A stretch of DNA of 54,103 bases. Source: an uncultured Eubacteriales bacterium (GTDB taxonomy: Bacteria; Bacillota; Clostridia; Christensenellales; Aristaeellaceae). The notes beneath the pieces are model-generated. The model saw only the letters and a program-made list of their open reading frames with translations, was not told the origin of the DNA and made no database searches. Position numbers and translations under genes: made by a program. Shown here in pieces: positions 34,810-42,768 of this stretch (positions are counted from its first letter, which is position 1; each line of letters begins with the position of its first letter). The stretch spans positions 1 through 54,103 of the forward strand of contig CADBZH010000004.1 of the NCBI GenBank assembly GCA_902799045.1, written 5' to 3'.

Positions 34810-36401
34810 CGCGGACGGGGTTTGCAATCAAGAAGTGGACGCCCTCCACGGCGTTGAAGGTCTTTCTGTGCCTGTTCTGGCTCGTGGCCATCATCCTGCC
34901 GCTGGCGAGCATGCTTTCAACGATGGCGTCCGTCGATGTCCTGGGCGTGATGCAGACGCGGAAGTTTTCCAAGGCGCTGTCCCAATCGCTCGCCGTGAGC
35001 CTCACTGCCACGCTGATCTCGGTCTGCCTGGCGGGGTTGCTGTCCTGGGCGGTGGTCAGGACCAGAATTCGCCACAAGACGATATTCAATACGCTGCTGA
35101 CGGTGCCCATGCTCATTCCCTCCATTTCTCACGGCATGGGCCTGATCATCATTCTCGGGGCCAACGGCTGGCTTTCGAAGATCATGGGGCTGCAGGCCGG
35201 GATCTACGGCTTCTGGGGAATCGTCATTGGGTCTGTGATGTATTCGTTCCCGGTGGCGTATCTGATGCTCTACGACGTGCTGCGCTATGAGGACGGCACG
35301 CCCTACGAAGCCGCGGAGGTCATGGGCCTCTCCGCGAAGGACAAGCTGTTCGCCATCACGCTGCCCTATCTGCGCAAGCCCCTCATCTCCGTGGTGTTCG
35401 CCACGTTCACGATGATCATCACGGACTACGGCGTCCCGCTGATGGTCGGGGGCAAGTACATGACCCTGCCGGTCATGATGTACCAGGATGTCATCGGCAT
35501 GCTGGATTTCGGCAAGGGCTCTGTCATCGGCATGATCCTGCTGGTGCCGGCCCTGATCGCCTGCATCCTCGATATGATCAACCGGGACAAGGGCAACGCC
35601 TCGTTTGTGGGGAAGCCCTACGGAATCAAGAACAATGTGCTCAGGGACAACGTCGCCAGGCTCTGCTGCATGGTGGTCATCCTGCTGGTTTTCCTGCCGA
35701 TCGGCTCGTTCGCGGTGCTGGGCTTCGTGAAGAAATACCCGATCGACATGACGCTGTCGCTTGAAAACATCGCTCAGACAGTCAACATGGGCGCGATGCG
35801 GTATCTGCGGAATTCGCTCGTCATCGCGGTGACGGTTTCCCTCCTCGGCACGGCGCTGGCGGTGGTGAACGCCTATATGACCGCCAGGAACAAGACGAAG
35901 CTGAGCTATGTGCTGCATTTGATGTCCATCACCTCCCTGGCGATCCCCGGCCTGGTGCTGGGCCTTTCCTACGTGATGTTCTTCAAGTCCACGCCGATCT
36001 ACGGGACCTTCGCGATGCTGTTCCTGGTGAACTCCATGCACTTCTTTTCATCGCCCTACCTGATGGCCTACAACACCTTCGGCAAGATCAATGAGAACCT
36101 GGAGGACGTGGGCGCCACCATGGGCATCAGCCGGTGGAAGGTGGTCCGCGACGTGCTGCTGCCGCAGTCGGTCGGAACGATCATGGAGATGATGAGTTAT
36201 TTCTTCGTCAACTGCATGATGACGATTTCGGCCGTCTCCTTCCTGGCCAACGTGGGCAATAAGCCGATCGCCCTGATGATCACGCAGTTTGAGGGACAGA
36301 TGCAGCTGGAATGCGCCGCGTTTGTGTCCCTGATCATACTGACAGTCAATGTCGCCATGAAATACGTGGTGTTTGTGATCAAGAGAGCCATCGCGAAATA
36401 A
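34806..36401 (+). CDS. ABC importer permease, two fused membrane halves (FbpB/PhnU-V class)
   Basis: 531 aa with about 12 membrane segments in two homologous halves. Each half has an EAA-type loop: GTPYEAAEVMGLSAKDKLFA in the first and NLEDVGATMGISRWKVVRDV in the second. Fused permeases of this form occur in Fe3+, thiamine and 2-aminoethylphosphonate importers. It is coupled to the ATPase gene by a four-base overlap. The substrate is inferred only from the neighbours. Confidence 0.92.
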   Translation: MTRTGFAIKKWTPSTALKVFLCLFWLVAIILPLASMLSTMASVDVLGVMQTRKFSKALSQSLAVSLTATLISVCLAGLLSWAVVRTRIRHKTIFNTLLTVPMLIPSISHGMGLIIILGANGWLSKIMGLQAGIYGFWGIVIGSVMYSFPVAYLMLYDVLRYEDGTPYEAAEVMGLSAKDKLFAITLPYLRKPLISVVFATFTMIITDYGVPLMVGGKYMTLPVMMYQDVIGMLDFGKGSVIGMILLVPALIACILDMINRDKGNASFVGKPYGIKNNVLRDNVARLCCMVVILLVFLPIGSFAVLGFVKKYPIDMTLSLENIAQTVNMGAMRYLRNSLVIAVTVSLLGTALAVVNAYMTARNKTKLSYVLHLMSITSLAIPGLVLGLSYVMFFKSTPIYGTFAMLFLVNSMHFFSSPYLMAYNTFGKINENLEDVGATMGISRWKVVRDVLLPQSVGTIMEMMSYFFVNCMMTISAVSFLANVGNKPIALMITQFEGQMQLECAAFVSLIILTVNVAMKYVVFVIKRAIAK

Positions 36402-36419
36402 CGACAGGAGAAACGAACT

Positions 36420-37718
36420 ATGAAAACGGTATACACGTGCTTTTGCACCGATGTGATTCACGACGGGCATCTGAACATCCTGAACCATGCCAGGGAATAC
36501 GGCAGGGTTGTGGTCGGATGCCTGAGCGATAAAGAGATGATCCGATGCACCAAATTCCCCACGACGAGCGAGGAAGAGCGCATCGCGCTGTATCGGTCAC
36601 TGGAGGGCGTCGACGAGGTGATCCTCCAGGACAGCATGCTCTATGACGATGTGATCGCCAGGCTCCATCCGGATTATGTGGTGCACGGCGACAACTGGAA
36701 GGAAGGCGCGGAAAAGGTCGTTCGGGATCACGTGGAGCAGCTGATCGCGCCCTATGGCGGCGAGATCATCGACGTGCCCTATACCTACAGCGAAAGCGTC
36801 AAGAAGGTCGACCAGAGGCTGAAGGAGAAGCTGGCCATGCCGGAATACCGGAGGAAGCGCCTTCGCCAGCTGATCGACATGACGCCGGTCGTGAAGGTCA
36901 TGGAGGCGCATTCCGGGCTTACCGGGCTGATCGTCGAGAAGACGGTGGTCGACAGCCACAACGGAAAGCTGGACCAGTTTGACGGCATGTGGGTGTCCTC
37001 CCTGTGCGACAGCACGGACAAGGGCAAGCCGGATATCGAACTGGTCGACATGACTTCCCGCCTGCGGACGATTGACGACATCATGGAGGTCACGACGAAG
37101 CCGATCATCCTGGACGGCGATACGGGCGGCCTGACGGAGCATTTCGTCTATAACGTCCGAACCCTGGAGCGCATGGGCGTCAGCGCCGTGATCATCGAGG
37201 ACAAGACCGGCCTCAAGAAGAACAGCCTGTTCGGCACGGAGGTCGTGCAGACCCAGGACAGCATCGAGAACTTCAGCGCCAAGATCGCCGCCGGCAAGAA
37301 GGCCCAGCTCTCCGACGACTTCATGATCATCGCCCGCATCGAGAGTCTGATTCTGGAGCGGGGCATGGAGGACGCGCTGGAGAGGGCCTTTGCCTTCACG
37401 GCTGCGGGCGCCGACGGCATCATGATCCACAGCCGCAAGAAGGACCCGGCGGAGATATTTGAGTTCTGCGACAGGTTCCGCGAAAAGGACGCCAAGACCC
37501 CTATCGTCGTCGTGCCTACGTCCTTCAACCAGGTGACGGAGGAGGAGCTGGCGGCCCACGGCGTGAACATCGTGATCTATGCCAACCAGCTGATGCGCGC
37601 GGCGTTCCCCGTGATGCAGAAGACGGCGGAGAACATCCTGAAGGCGCACCGGGCGAAGGAAGTGGATTCCGCGCTGATGCCCTTCAAGGACATCATCCGG
37701 CTGATCGACGAACTGTAA
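36420..37718 (+). CDS. pepM: Phosphoenolpyruvate mutase fused to a cytidylyltransferase-fold domain
   Basis: 432 aa. Residues 1 to about 130 are a TagD-like nucleotidyltransferase with the HxGH motif HDGH (14-17) in FCTDVIHDGHLNIL. Residues from about 140 are PEP mutase: SGLTGLIVEKTV, FDGMWVSSL, IILDGDTGG, and the PEP-mutase signature EDKTGLKKNS (from Glu260). PEP mutase forms the C-P bond by rearranging PEP to phosphonopyruvate. Forms with this N-terminal domain are known from capsule loci. The decarboxylase that pulls this unfavourable reaction is at 41477. Confidence 0.93.
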   Translation: MKTVYTCFCTDVIHDGHLNILNHAREYGRVVVGCLSDKEMIRCTKFPTTSEEERIALYRSLEGVDEVILQDSMLYDDVIARLHPDYVVHGDNWKEGAEKVVRDHVEQLIAPYGGEIIDVPYTYSESVKKVDQRLKEKLAMPEYRRKRLRQLIDMTPVVKVMEAHSGLTGLIVEKTVVDSHNGKLDQFDGMWVSSLCDSTDKGKPDIELVDMTSRLRTIDDIMEVTTKPIILDGDTGGLTEHFVYNVRTLERMGVSAVIIEDKTGLKKNSLFGTEVVQTQDSIENFSAKIAAGKKAQLSDDFMIIARIESLILERGMEDALERAFAFTAAGADGIMIHSRKKDPAEIFEFCDRFREKDAKTPIVVVPTSFNQVTEEELAAHGVNIVIYANQLMRAAFPVMQKTAENILKAHRAKEVDSALMPFKDIIRLIDEL

Positions 37719-37753
37719 GGCGGCCAGGCGGTTCGCGGTGAGGAGAATATCCG

Positions 37754-38500
37754 TTGGATAACAAATATCTGATTCTCTCTGACATTCACGGCAATGTCAG
37801 CGCCCTGGACGCCGTGCTGGCGGACTGCCGGGGCGAGACGTTCAAGGGGATCCTGCTGCTGGGAGACTGCATCGACTATGGGATGCGGTCGAATGAAATC
37901 ATCCAGACGCTGAAGACGCTGATCGGAAGCGAATGGAAGGGCAGGGTGCTCGTCAATCTGTGGGGCAACCACGAAAAGCTGGTGGTGGACCGGGATTTGG
38001 AGCGGCTCTCGTCCGATCGGGGCCGCGTGATGGCGAATTACACGGCGCGGCAGCTGTCGCCTGAATCCGTCGACTACATCCGCTCGGAGATGAACCGGGA
38101 GGGGCTCGAGGCGTTTGAGATGGGCGGGCTGCGCTGCCTGGCGGTGCACGGCTCGCTGGAGGATCGCTACTGGAAGGCCATCGGCCCGGACAATCTGCGC
38201 GGGGATTACGCCGAATACGACATGGTATTCGGCGGGCATTCCCACTACTCCCACTGCTTCACCCACTTCTATCCGGCGGACGCCCCGGAGCTGCGGAACA
38301 AGAAGGCCGTGACCTTTGTGAATCCGGGCTCGGTCGGGCAGCCGAGGAACCAGAACCCCTGCGCCCAGTACGCGGTGGTCAGCCTGCCTTCCAGGCGGGT
38401 TGAGCTCAGGGCGGTGCCCTATGACGTGGCGTTTGAGCAGGCGCTCTATCCGGATGAGATCGACGCGTTTTACAAGACGAGACTTACGCGAGGCGTTTAA
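37754..38500 (+). CDS. YfcE/MJ0936-type metallophosphoesterase
   Basis: 248 aa from TTG 37754, supported by AGGAG at 37741-37745, 8 bases before. The calcineurin-like metal motifs are complete: LSDIHGN, LLGDCIDYG, LWGNHEKLV, and VFGGHSHYSH. It hydrolyses a phosphomono- or diester in the cytoplasm. Lying between PEP mutase and an SDR enzyme, it could remove a phosphate from a pathway intermediate or cleave a CMP- or CDP-linked compound. The substrate is unknown. Confidence 0.9.
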   Translation: MDNKYLILSDIHGNVSALDAVLADCRGETFKGILLLGDCIDYGMRSNEIIQTLKTLIGSEWKGRVLVNLWGNHEKLVVDRDLERLSSDRGRVMANYTARQLSPESVDYIRSEMNREGLEAFEMGGLRCLAVHGSLEDRYWKAIGPDNLRGDYAEYDMVFGGHSHYSHCFTHFYPADAPELRNKKAVTFVNPGSVGQPRNQNPCAQYAVVSLPSRRVELRAVPYDVAFEQALYPDEIDAFYKTRLTRGV

Positions 38501-38517
38501 TGAAAGGCGGTAACCAT

Positions 38518-39522
38518 ATGAGCAAGCTGTACGCGATCAGCGGTGTGACGGGTATGACGGGAAACGAGCTCGTGCGGCAGATCCTGGTGGAGGGCAGCAC
38601 GGACCACATCCTGGGGTTTGACAACTTCTATGCCTCTTCCATCGAGACGGTATCGGACCACATCGACGACGAGCGCTTTGAGTTCTTCGAGTACGACCTG
38701 AACGACGCGGCGCAGATGGAGGACTTTGAGAGCCGCGTCAGGGCGCAGGCAGGCGACTACGACGAGGTGATCTACATCAACTGCGCCGCGGTGGTGCACA
38801 CGGAGCACTTCTACCACGTCTATGAGACCTTTGAGACGAACGTGGAGGGCATGAACAACTTCCTGCAGCAGGCGATCCGCGTCGGCGCCGGCAAATACAT
38901 CAATTGTTCCACTTCAGAGGTCTATTCCATGAATTCCTGGAATGAAAACGGCGGCGTGAAGGAGAGCGACTACCTGACCATGGCGGTGGCCGAACACAGT
39001 CAGAGAACCAGCTATGCCACCGGCAAGCTCCTGACGGAGTTTTTCATGAAGGACGCGGTGGACGAGGGCAGGATCAAGGGCTGCAGCATTCGCTTTGCGA
39101 ACGTCTACAGCAAGGACGAGCGCTATCCGAAGCACATCATACCGTTTATCATCAACAGCTTTCGCGACCACGGCAAGGTCGTCCTGCTTGAAAACAGCCG
39201 CAGGAACCGGCGAACCTTCCTGAACAACTATGACAGCTGCAGCGCCGTGCTGGCGCTGGCGGCCACCGATTCCGCGCTGGACGGTACGGTCTACAACGTC
39301 GCCACGGACGAGGAGATTTCCATCATCGATCTGGCGAAGCTGTGCGCGAAGAAGATGGGGATCGACGATCCCGTCATTGAATTCAGCGGCTATCGCGCGT
39401 CCGACCCCGAGAGAAGGCTTCTGTCGACCGAGAAGATTCGCACCCGGACCGCATGGAAGCCGGCGGTGACCCTCGAAAAGGGACTCGACGAGTGCATCTC
39501 CAACTATCTGAAGCAGGCGTGA
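38518..39522 (+). CDS. NAD-dependent epimerase/dehydratase (extended SDR)
   Basis: 334 aa from ATG 38518, preceded by AAAGGCGG; an ATG at 38500 overlapping the previous stop is less likely. The Rossmann start is YAISGVTGMTGNELVRQILV, with INCSTSEVYSMN and the active pair TSYATGKLLTEFF. The C-terminal half has FLNNYDSCSAVLALAAT and VYNVATDEEIS. It belongs to the sugar-nucleotide SDR group. Sitting inside the phosphonate module, it may provide a sugar to which the phosphonate is linked, or modify the activated phosphonate. Confidence 0.87.
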   Translation: MSKLYAISGVTGMTGNELVRQILVEGSTDHILGFDNFYASSIETVSDHIDDERFEFFEYDLNDAAQMEDFESRVRAQAGDYDEVIYINCAAVVHTEHFYHVYETFETNVEGMNNFLQQAIRVGAGKYINCSTSEVYSMNSWNENGGVKESDYLTMAVAEHSQRTSYATGKLLTEFFMKDAVDEGRIKGCSIRFANVYSKDERYPKHIIPFIINSFRDHGKVVLLENSRRNRRTFLNNYDSCSAVLALAATDSALDGTVYNVATDEEISIIDLAKLCAKKMGIDDPVIEFSGYRASDPERRLLSTEKIRTRTAWKPAVTLEKGLDECISNYLKQA

Positions 39523-39528
39523 GATTCC

Positions 39529-40287
39529 ATGAAAGCAGCAATCATCACAGTCGCCGGCATTTCCAGCCGGTTTAACGCGGGCGTACCGACGCCCCAAAAA
39601 GAGCTGAAGGCGATCTACACCGAGAAGGGCGCCGAGGATACGCTTCTGTATCACTTGCTCGTGAAGTGCGCGTTTGCGGATGTCATCGTCATCGTCGGCG
39701 GGTATAAGTATGAGGATCTCGAGCGGTACTGTGCCGCGCTGGCGCCGGCGCTGCGGGACAGGATCGCGCTGGTTCGCAACGACCATTACGAGGACCTGGC
39801 CTCCGGCTACAGCCTGTATCTGGGCCTGCGGGAGGCGTTCGGGCGCGGCGCGGACGAGATACTGTTCGTCGAGGGCGACCTGGACGTGGACGACGCCTCC
39901 TTCCGGAGGGTGGTCGACGCTGAAAACAGCGTGCTGACCTACACGTATGAGCCGATCTACGCCAACAAGGCGGTCGTGCTGTACAGGGACGCGGAAGGGC
40001 GCTACAAATACGCCTTCAACAGCAGCCACGGCCTGCTGAAGATCGAGGATGCCTTCTCCTGCGTCCTCAATTCCGGTCAGGTCTGGAAGTTTACCCGGGC
40101 TGACCTGCTGCGGCAGGCGAACGACCGCTTTTACGCCGAAACAAGGGACGGCACGAACCTGCGGATCATCCAGAATTATCTGGAAGCGGGCGCGGAGGCA
40201 GAGCTGGTGCCGCTGGTGCGCTGGACGAATTGCAACACGAAGGAAGATTTCCGAAAAATCATGACATACTGGGAGGCGGAAGAATGA
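39529..40287 (+). CDS. GT-A-fold nucleotidyltransferase-like protein
   Basis: 252 aa. The start VAGISSRFNAGVPTPQKELK matches the NTP-transferase N-terminus, with the usual L-A-A-G changed to V-A-G-I. The acidic pair in FVEGDLDVDD fits the metal site. It resembles small sugar- or choline-phosphate cytidylyltransferases, but is divergent. A third nucleotidyltransferase in this module (others at 31843 and the N-terminus of 36420) suggests that more than one compound is activated. No good ribosome site is seen, so it is likely coupled to the previous gene. Confidence 0.7.
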   Translation: MKAAIITVAGISSRFNAGVPTPQKELKAIYTEKGAEDTLLYHLLVKCAFADVIVIVGGYKYEDLERYCAALAPALRDRIALVRNDHYEDLASGYSLYLGLREAFGRGADEILFVEGDLDVDDASFRRVVDAENSVLTYTYEPIYANKAVVLYRDAEGRYKYAFNSSHGLLKIEDAFSCVLNSGQVWKFTRADLLRQANDRFYAETRDGTNLRIIQNYLEAGAEAELVPLVRWTNCNTKEDFRKIMTYWEAEE

Positions 40288-41465
40288 AGACGATGCAACA
40301 GCGGCTCGCGGTGGTGGAGAGCCACGTCAATGCCGGCAATGTCAAGGTGATGATCATCGGCCTGGGCAGCGTGGGCAGCTATTTGCTGGACTATCTGATC
40401 AGCAAGAACGATCCCGCGATCAGCGTGGTCGTGGTGGGCCGGGACGCGGCCAAGATGCAGACGAAGGTGAACATCACCCGGGTGGCCGGGCTGATCCGCG
40501 GCGTGAACAAATCCCGCATCGAGGTGGAGGGCGGCGTGGACCTGACGGATATCGACGCGATCCGCGGGGCCATCGCCAGGCACCAGCCGGATTTTATCGT
40601 CAATTCCAGCCGCGCCTATCCGGGCCTCAAGTATGGCAGCATCTCCTGGGCGAATGTGCGGGCTTATGGCATCTGGAGCCCGCTGGCCATCCGCTTCACC
40701 AAGAACATCATGGAGGCCTGCGACGCGGCGGACGCCGACGCGATCGTCATCAACACCTCCTATTCCGACGCGGTCATACCGTGGCTGAAGAGCGCCGGCA
40801 AGGCCTATCCGGACTTTGGCTCCGGTAACCTGAACCATCTGGTGCCCCGGATGAAGTTTGCCGTGGCGGACAGGCTGGGCGTTTCGGATTACTGGAACGT
40901 GGACGTGATGTTCGCGGCCGGCCATTTCCACGACGTCTGCATCAGCAAGGAAGGCCAGGCGGAGGGTGTGACGCTGCCGCTGAAGGTCTACTACAAGGGT
41001 GTGGAGCAGGACATCCCCCAGGACGATATCTTTGCCGCCTGCAGGATCCCCATGCCGGTGGACCAGACCCGGAACATGATGAACGCCTCGTCGAACTACC
41101 AGATCATCACGGCGGTCATCGACGCCATTCGCACGAAGGAGAACCAGCGGGTGTTCACCCCCGGTTTTGACGGCAACATCGGCGGCTATCCCGTGCTGGT
41201 CGGCTACAGGGCGGGCAGGCTGGACGCCTGGATCGACGAATCCGTGTTCAGCTTCGAGGAGATGAACCGGGCGGACCGCGCCTCGATGGCTTTGGACGGG
41301 GTTGAGGACATCGTGGACGGGAAGCTCGTCTACACCGACGCGCTGATCGAGAAGGCCCGGAAGGCGTTTGGCGCGGAGCTGCCGAAGACGGTGGCGTTTG
41401 AAGACATCGAGAAGACGGCGAAGTTCATCATCGATGAGATCATACTGCCGCAGACGCAGAAATAA
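40284..41465 (+). CDS. Malate/lactate-dehydrogenase-like NAD(P) enzyme of the phosphonate module
   Basis: 393 aa from ATG 40284 (GGGAGG at 40271-40276; ATGA overlap with the previous stop). The Rossmann motif is VMIIGLGSVGSYLLDYLI. Later NSSRAYPGLKYG, IVINTSYSDAVIPWLKSAGK and GSGNLNHLVPRMKFAVADRL follow the order seen in lactate/malate dehydrogenases. Identity is too low for me to name a family with confidence. Flanked by PEP mutase and phosphonopyruvate decarboxylase, it may reduce phosphonoacetaldehyde or phosphonopyruvate to a hydroxy-phosphonate. That is inference. Confidence 0.65.
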   Translation: MKTMQQRLAVVESHVNAGNVKVMIIGLGSVGSYLLDYLISKNDPAISVVVVGRDAAKMQTKVNITRVAGLIRGVNKSRIEVEGGVDLTDIDAIRGAIARHQPDFIVNSSRAYPGLKYGSISWANVRAYGIWSPLAIRFTKNIMEACDAADADAIVINTSYSDAVIPWLKSAGKAYPDFGSGNLNHLVPRMKFAVADRLGVSDYWNVDVMFAAGHFHDVCISKEGQAEGVTLPLKVYYKGVEQDIPQDDIFAACRIPMPVDQTRNMMNASSNYQIITAVIDAIRTKENQRVFTPGFDGNIGGYPVLVGYRAGRLDAWIDESVFSFEEMNRADRASMALDGVEDIVDGKLVYTDALIEKARKAFGAELPKTVAFEDIEKTAKFIIDEIILPQTQK

Positions 41466-41476
41466 GGAGTATCGCT

Positions 41477-42598
41477 TTGAAAGTACAAAAACTTGTTGAA
41501 ATCATAGGGGCCGACTTTTACACCGGCGTTCCGGACAGCCAGCTGAAGGCGCTGTGCAATTATCTGATGGCTGCATACGGCATTGATCCGGCGCACCACA
41601 TCATTGCCGCCAACGAAGGCAATTGCACGGCCCTGGCCGCGGGCTATCACCTGGCGACGGGCAAGGTTCCCGTGGTCTACATGCAGAACAGCGGCGAGGG
41701 GAACATCATCAATCCGGTGGCGAGCCTGTTGAACGACAAGGTCTATGCCATTCCCGTGGTCTTCATCGTCGGCTGGCGGGGCGAGCCCGGCATCCACGAC
41801 GAGCCCCAGCACATCTATCAGGGCGAGGTCACGGTCCGCCTGCTGGAGGATATGGGGATCCAGCCCTTTGTCATCGGCAAGGATACGACCGATGAAGAGG
41901 TTGAAGCGGCGATGGAGGCGTTCCGATCCATACTTGCGGCGGGAAAAGACGTTGCTTTTGTGATTCGCAAGGGCGCCCTGACCGACGCGCCGAAGGTTGA
42001 ATACAGGAATGAAAACCGCATGGTGCGCGAGGAGATCATACAGCATATCGTGAAAGCCAGCGGCGAGGACCCCATCATTTCGACCACCGGCAAGGCCAGC
42101 CGCGAGCTGTTTGAGACGCGCGTCGCGAACGGACAGAGCCACAAGTACGACTTCCTGACGGTGGGCTCGATGGGCCACAGCAGCTCCATCGCGCTGGGGG
42201 TTGCGCTGAACAAGCCCGGGCAGCGCGTCTGGTGCGTCGATGGCGACGGCGCGGTGCTGATGCACATGGGTTCCATGGCGGTGCTGGGCGCGAACCGGCC
42301 CGGGAACCTGATCCATGTGGTCATCAATAACGGCGCTCACGAGACGGTGGGCGGCATGCCCACGGTGGCCGGAAGCATCGACCTTGTGGCCATTGCCAGG
42401 GCGTGCGGCTATCCCAACGCGGTCTGCGTGGATTCCTTCGAGGATCTGGACAGGGAATTGATGGCGGCCAGGGAGCGCCATGAACTGAGCCTGATCGAGG
42501 TCAAGTGTTCGATCGGCGCGAGGGAGGACCTGGGCCGCCCGACGACCTCGGCACTGGAGAACAAGAACAGCTTTATGGAGTATCTGAAGACGCTGTAA
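41477..42598 (+). CDS. ppd: Phosphonopyruvate decarboxylase
   Basis: 373 aa from TTG 41477 with AAGGAG at 41464-41469, 7 bases before. It is a TPP enzyme with the full Ppd pattern: FYTGVPDSQLK, ANEGNCTALAAGYHLATGK, YMQNSGEGNIINPVASLLN, GWRGEPGIHDEPQH, and the TPP motif DGDGAVLMHMGSMAVLG ending in VVINNGAHETVGG. It decarboxylates phosphonopyruvate to phosphonoacetaldehyde, driving PEP mutase forward. The usual next gene, an AEP aminotransferase, is not in the window. It is the last gene of the plus-strand operon. Confidence 0.95.
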   Translation: MKVQKLVEIIGADFYTGVPDSQLKALCNYLMAAYGIDPAHHIIAANEGNCTALAAGYHLATGKVPVVYMQNSGEGNIINPVASLLNDKVYAIPVVFIVGWRGEPGIHDEPQHIYQGEVTVRLLEDMGIQPFVIGKDTTDEEVEAAMEAFRSILAAGKDVAFVIRKGALTDAPKVEYRNENRMVREEIIQHIVKASGEDPIISTTGKASRELFETRVANGQSHKYDFLTVGSMGHSSSIALGVALNKPGQRVWCVDGDGAVLMHMGSMAVLGANRPGNLIHVVINNGAHETVGGMPTVAGSIDLVAIARACGYPNAVCVDSFEDLDRELMAARERHELSLIEVKCSIGAREDLGRPTTSALENKNSFMEYLKTL

Positions 42599-42641
42599 GC
42601 GCTCTCGGCATTCGACAAAAGAAGCCGGTTCTTCACGGAAA

Positions 42642-42678
42642 GCGTACAGATCCTGCGCTTCGCTCAGGATCTGTACGC
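42642..42678. repeat. Perfect 14-bp hairpin between convergent clusters
   Basis: GCGTACAGATCCTG (42642-42655) pairs exactly with CAGGATCTGTACGC (42665-42678) around a 9-base loop. No T-run follows, so it is not a typical terminator. It could be a REP-type repeat or an RNA 3'-end stabiliser for the long operon. Confidence 0.7.
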
Positions 42679-42730
42679 AACGTCTACAGACTACGTTATT
42701 CCAATCCCACAACATTCCGTAAAGAACCAA

Positions 42731-42768
42731 AAAACTGACCATCCCCGGGGATGGTCAGTTTTCTTTTG
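42731..42768. terminator. Bidirectional intrinsic terminator between the two clusters
   Basis: AAAACTGACCATCCCC and GGGGATGGTCAGTTTT form a perfect 16-bp palindrome (42731-42762). TTTTCTTTT follows on the plus strand and TTTTTT on the minus strand, so it can stop transcription both ways. The TGA stop of the minus-strand flippase (42755-42757) lies inside the right arm. Confidence 0.9.
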
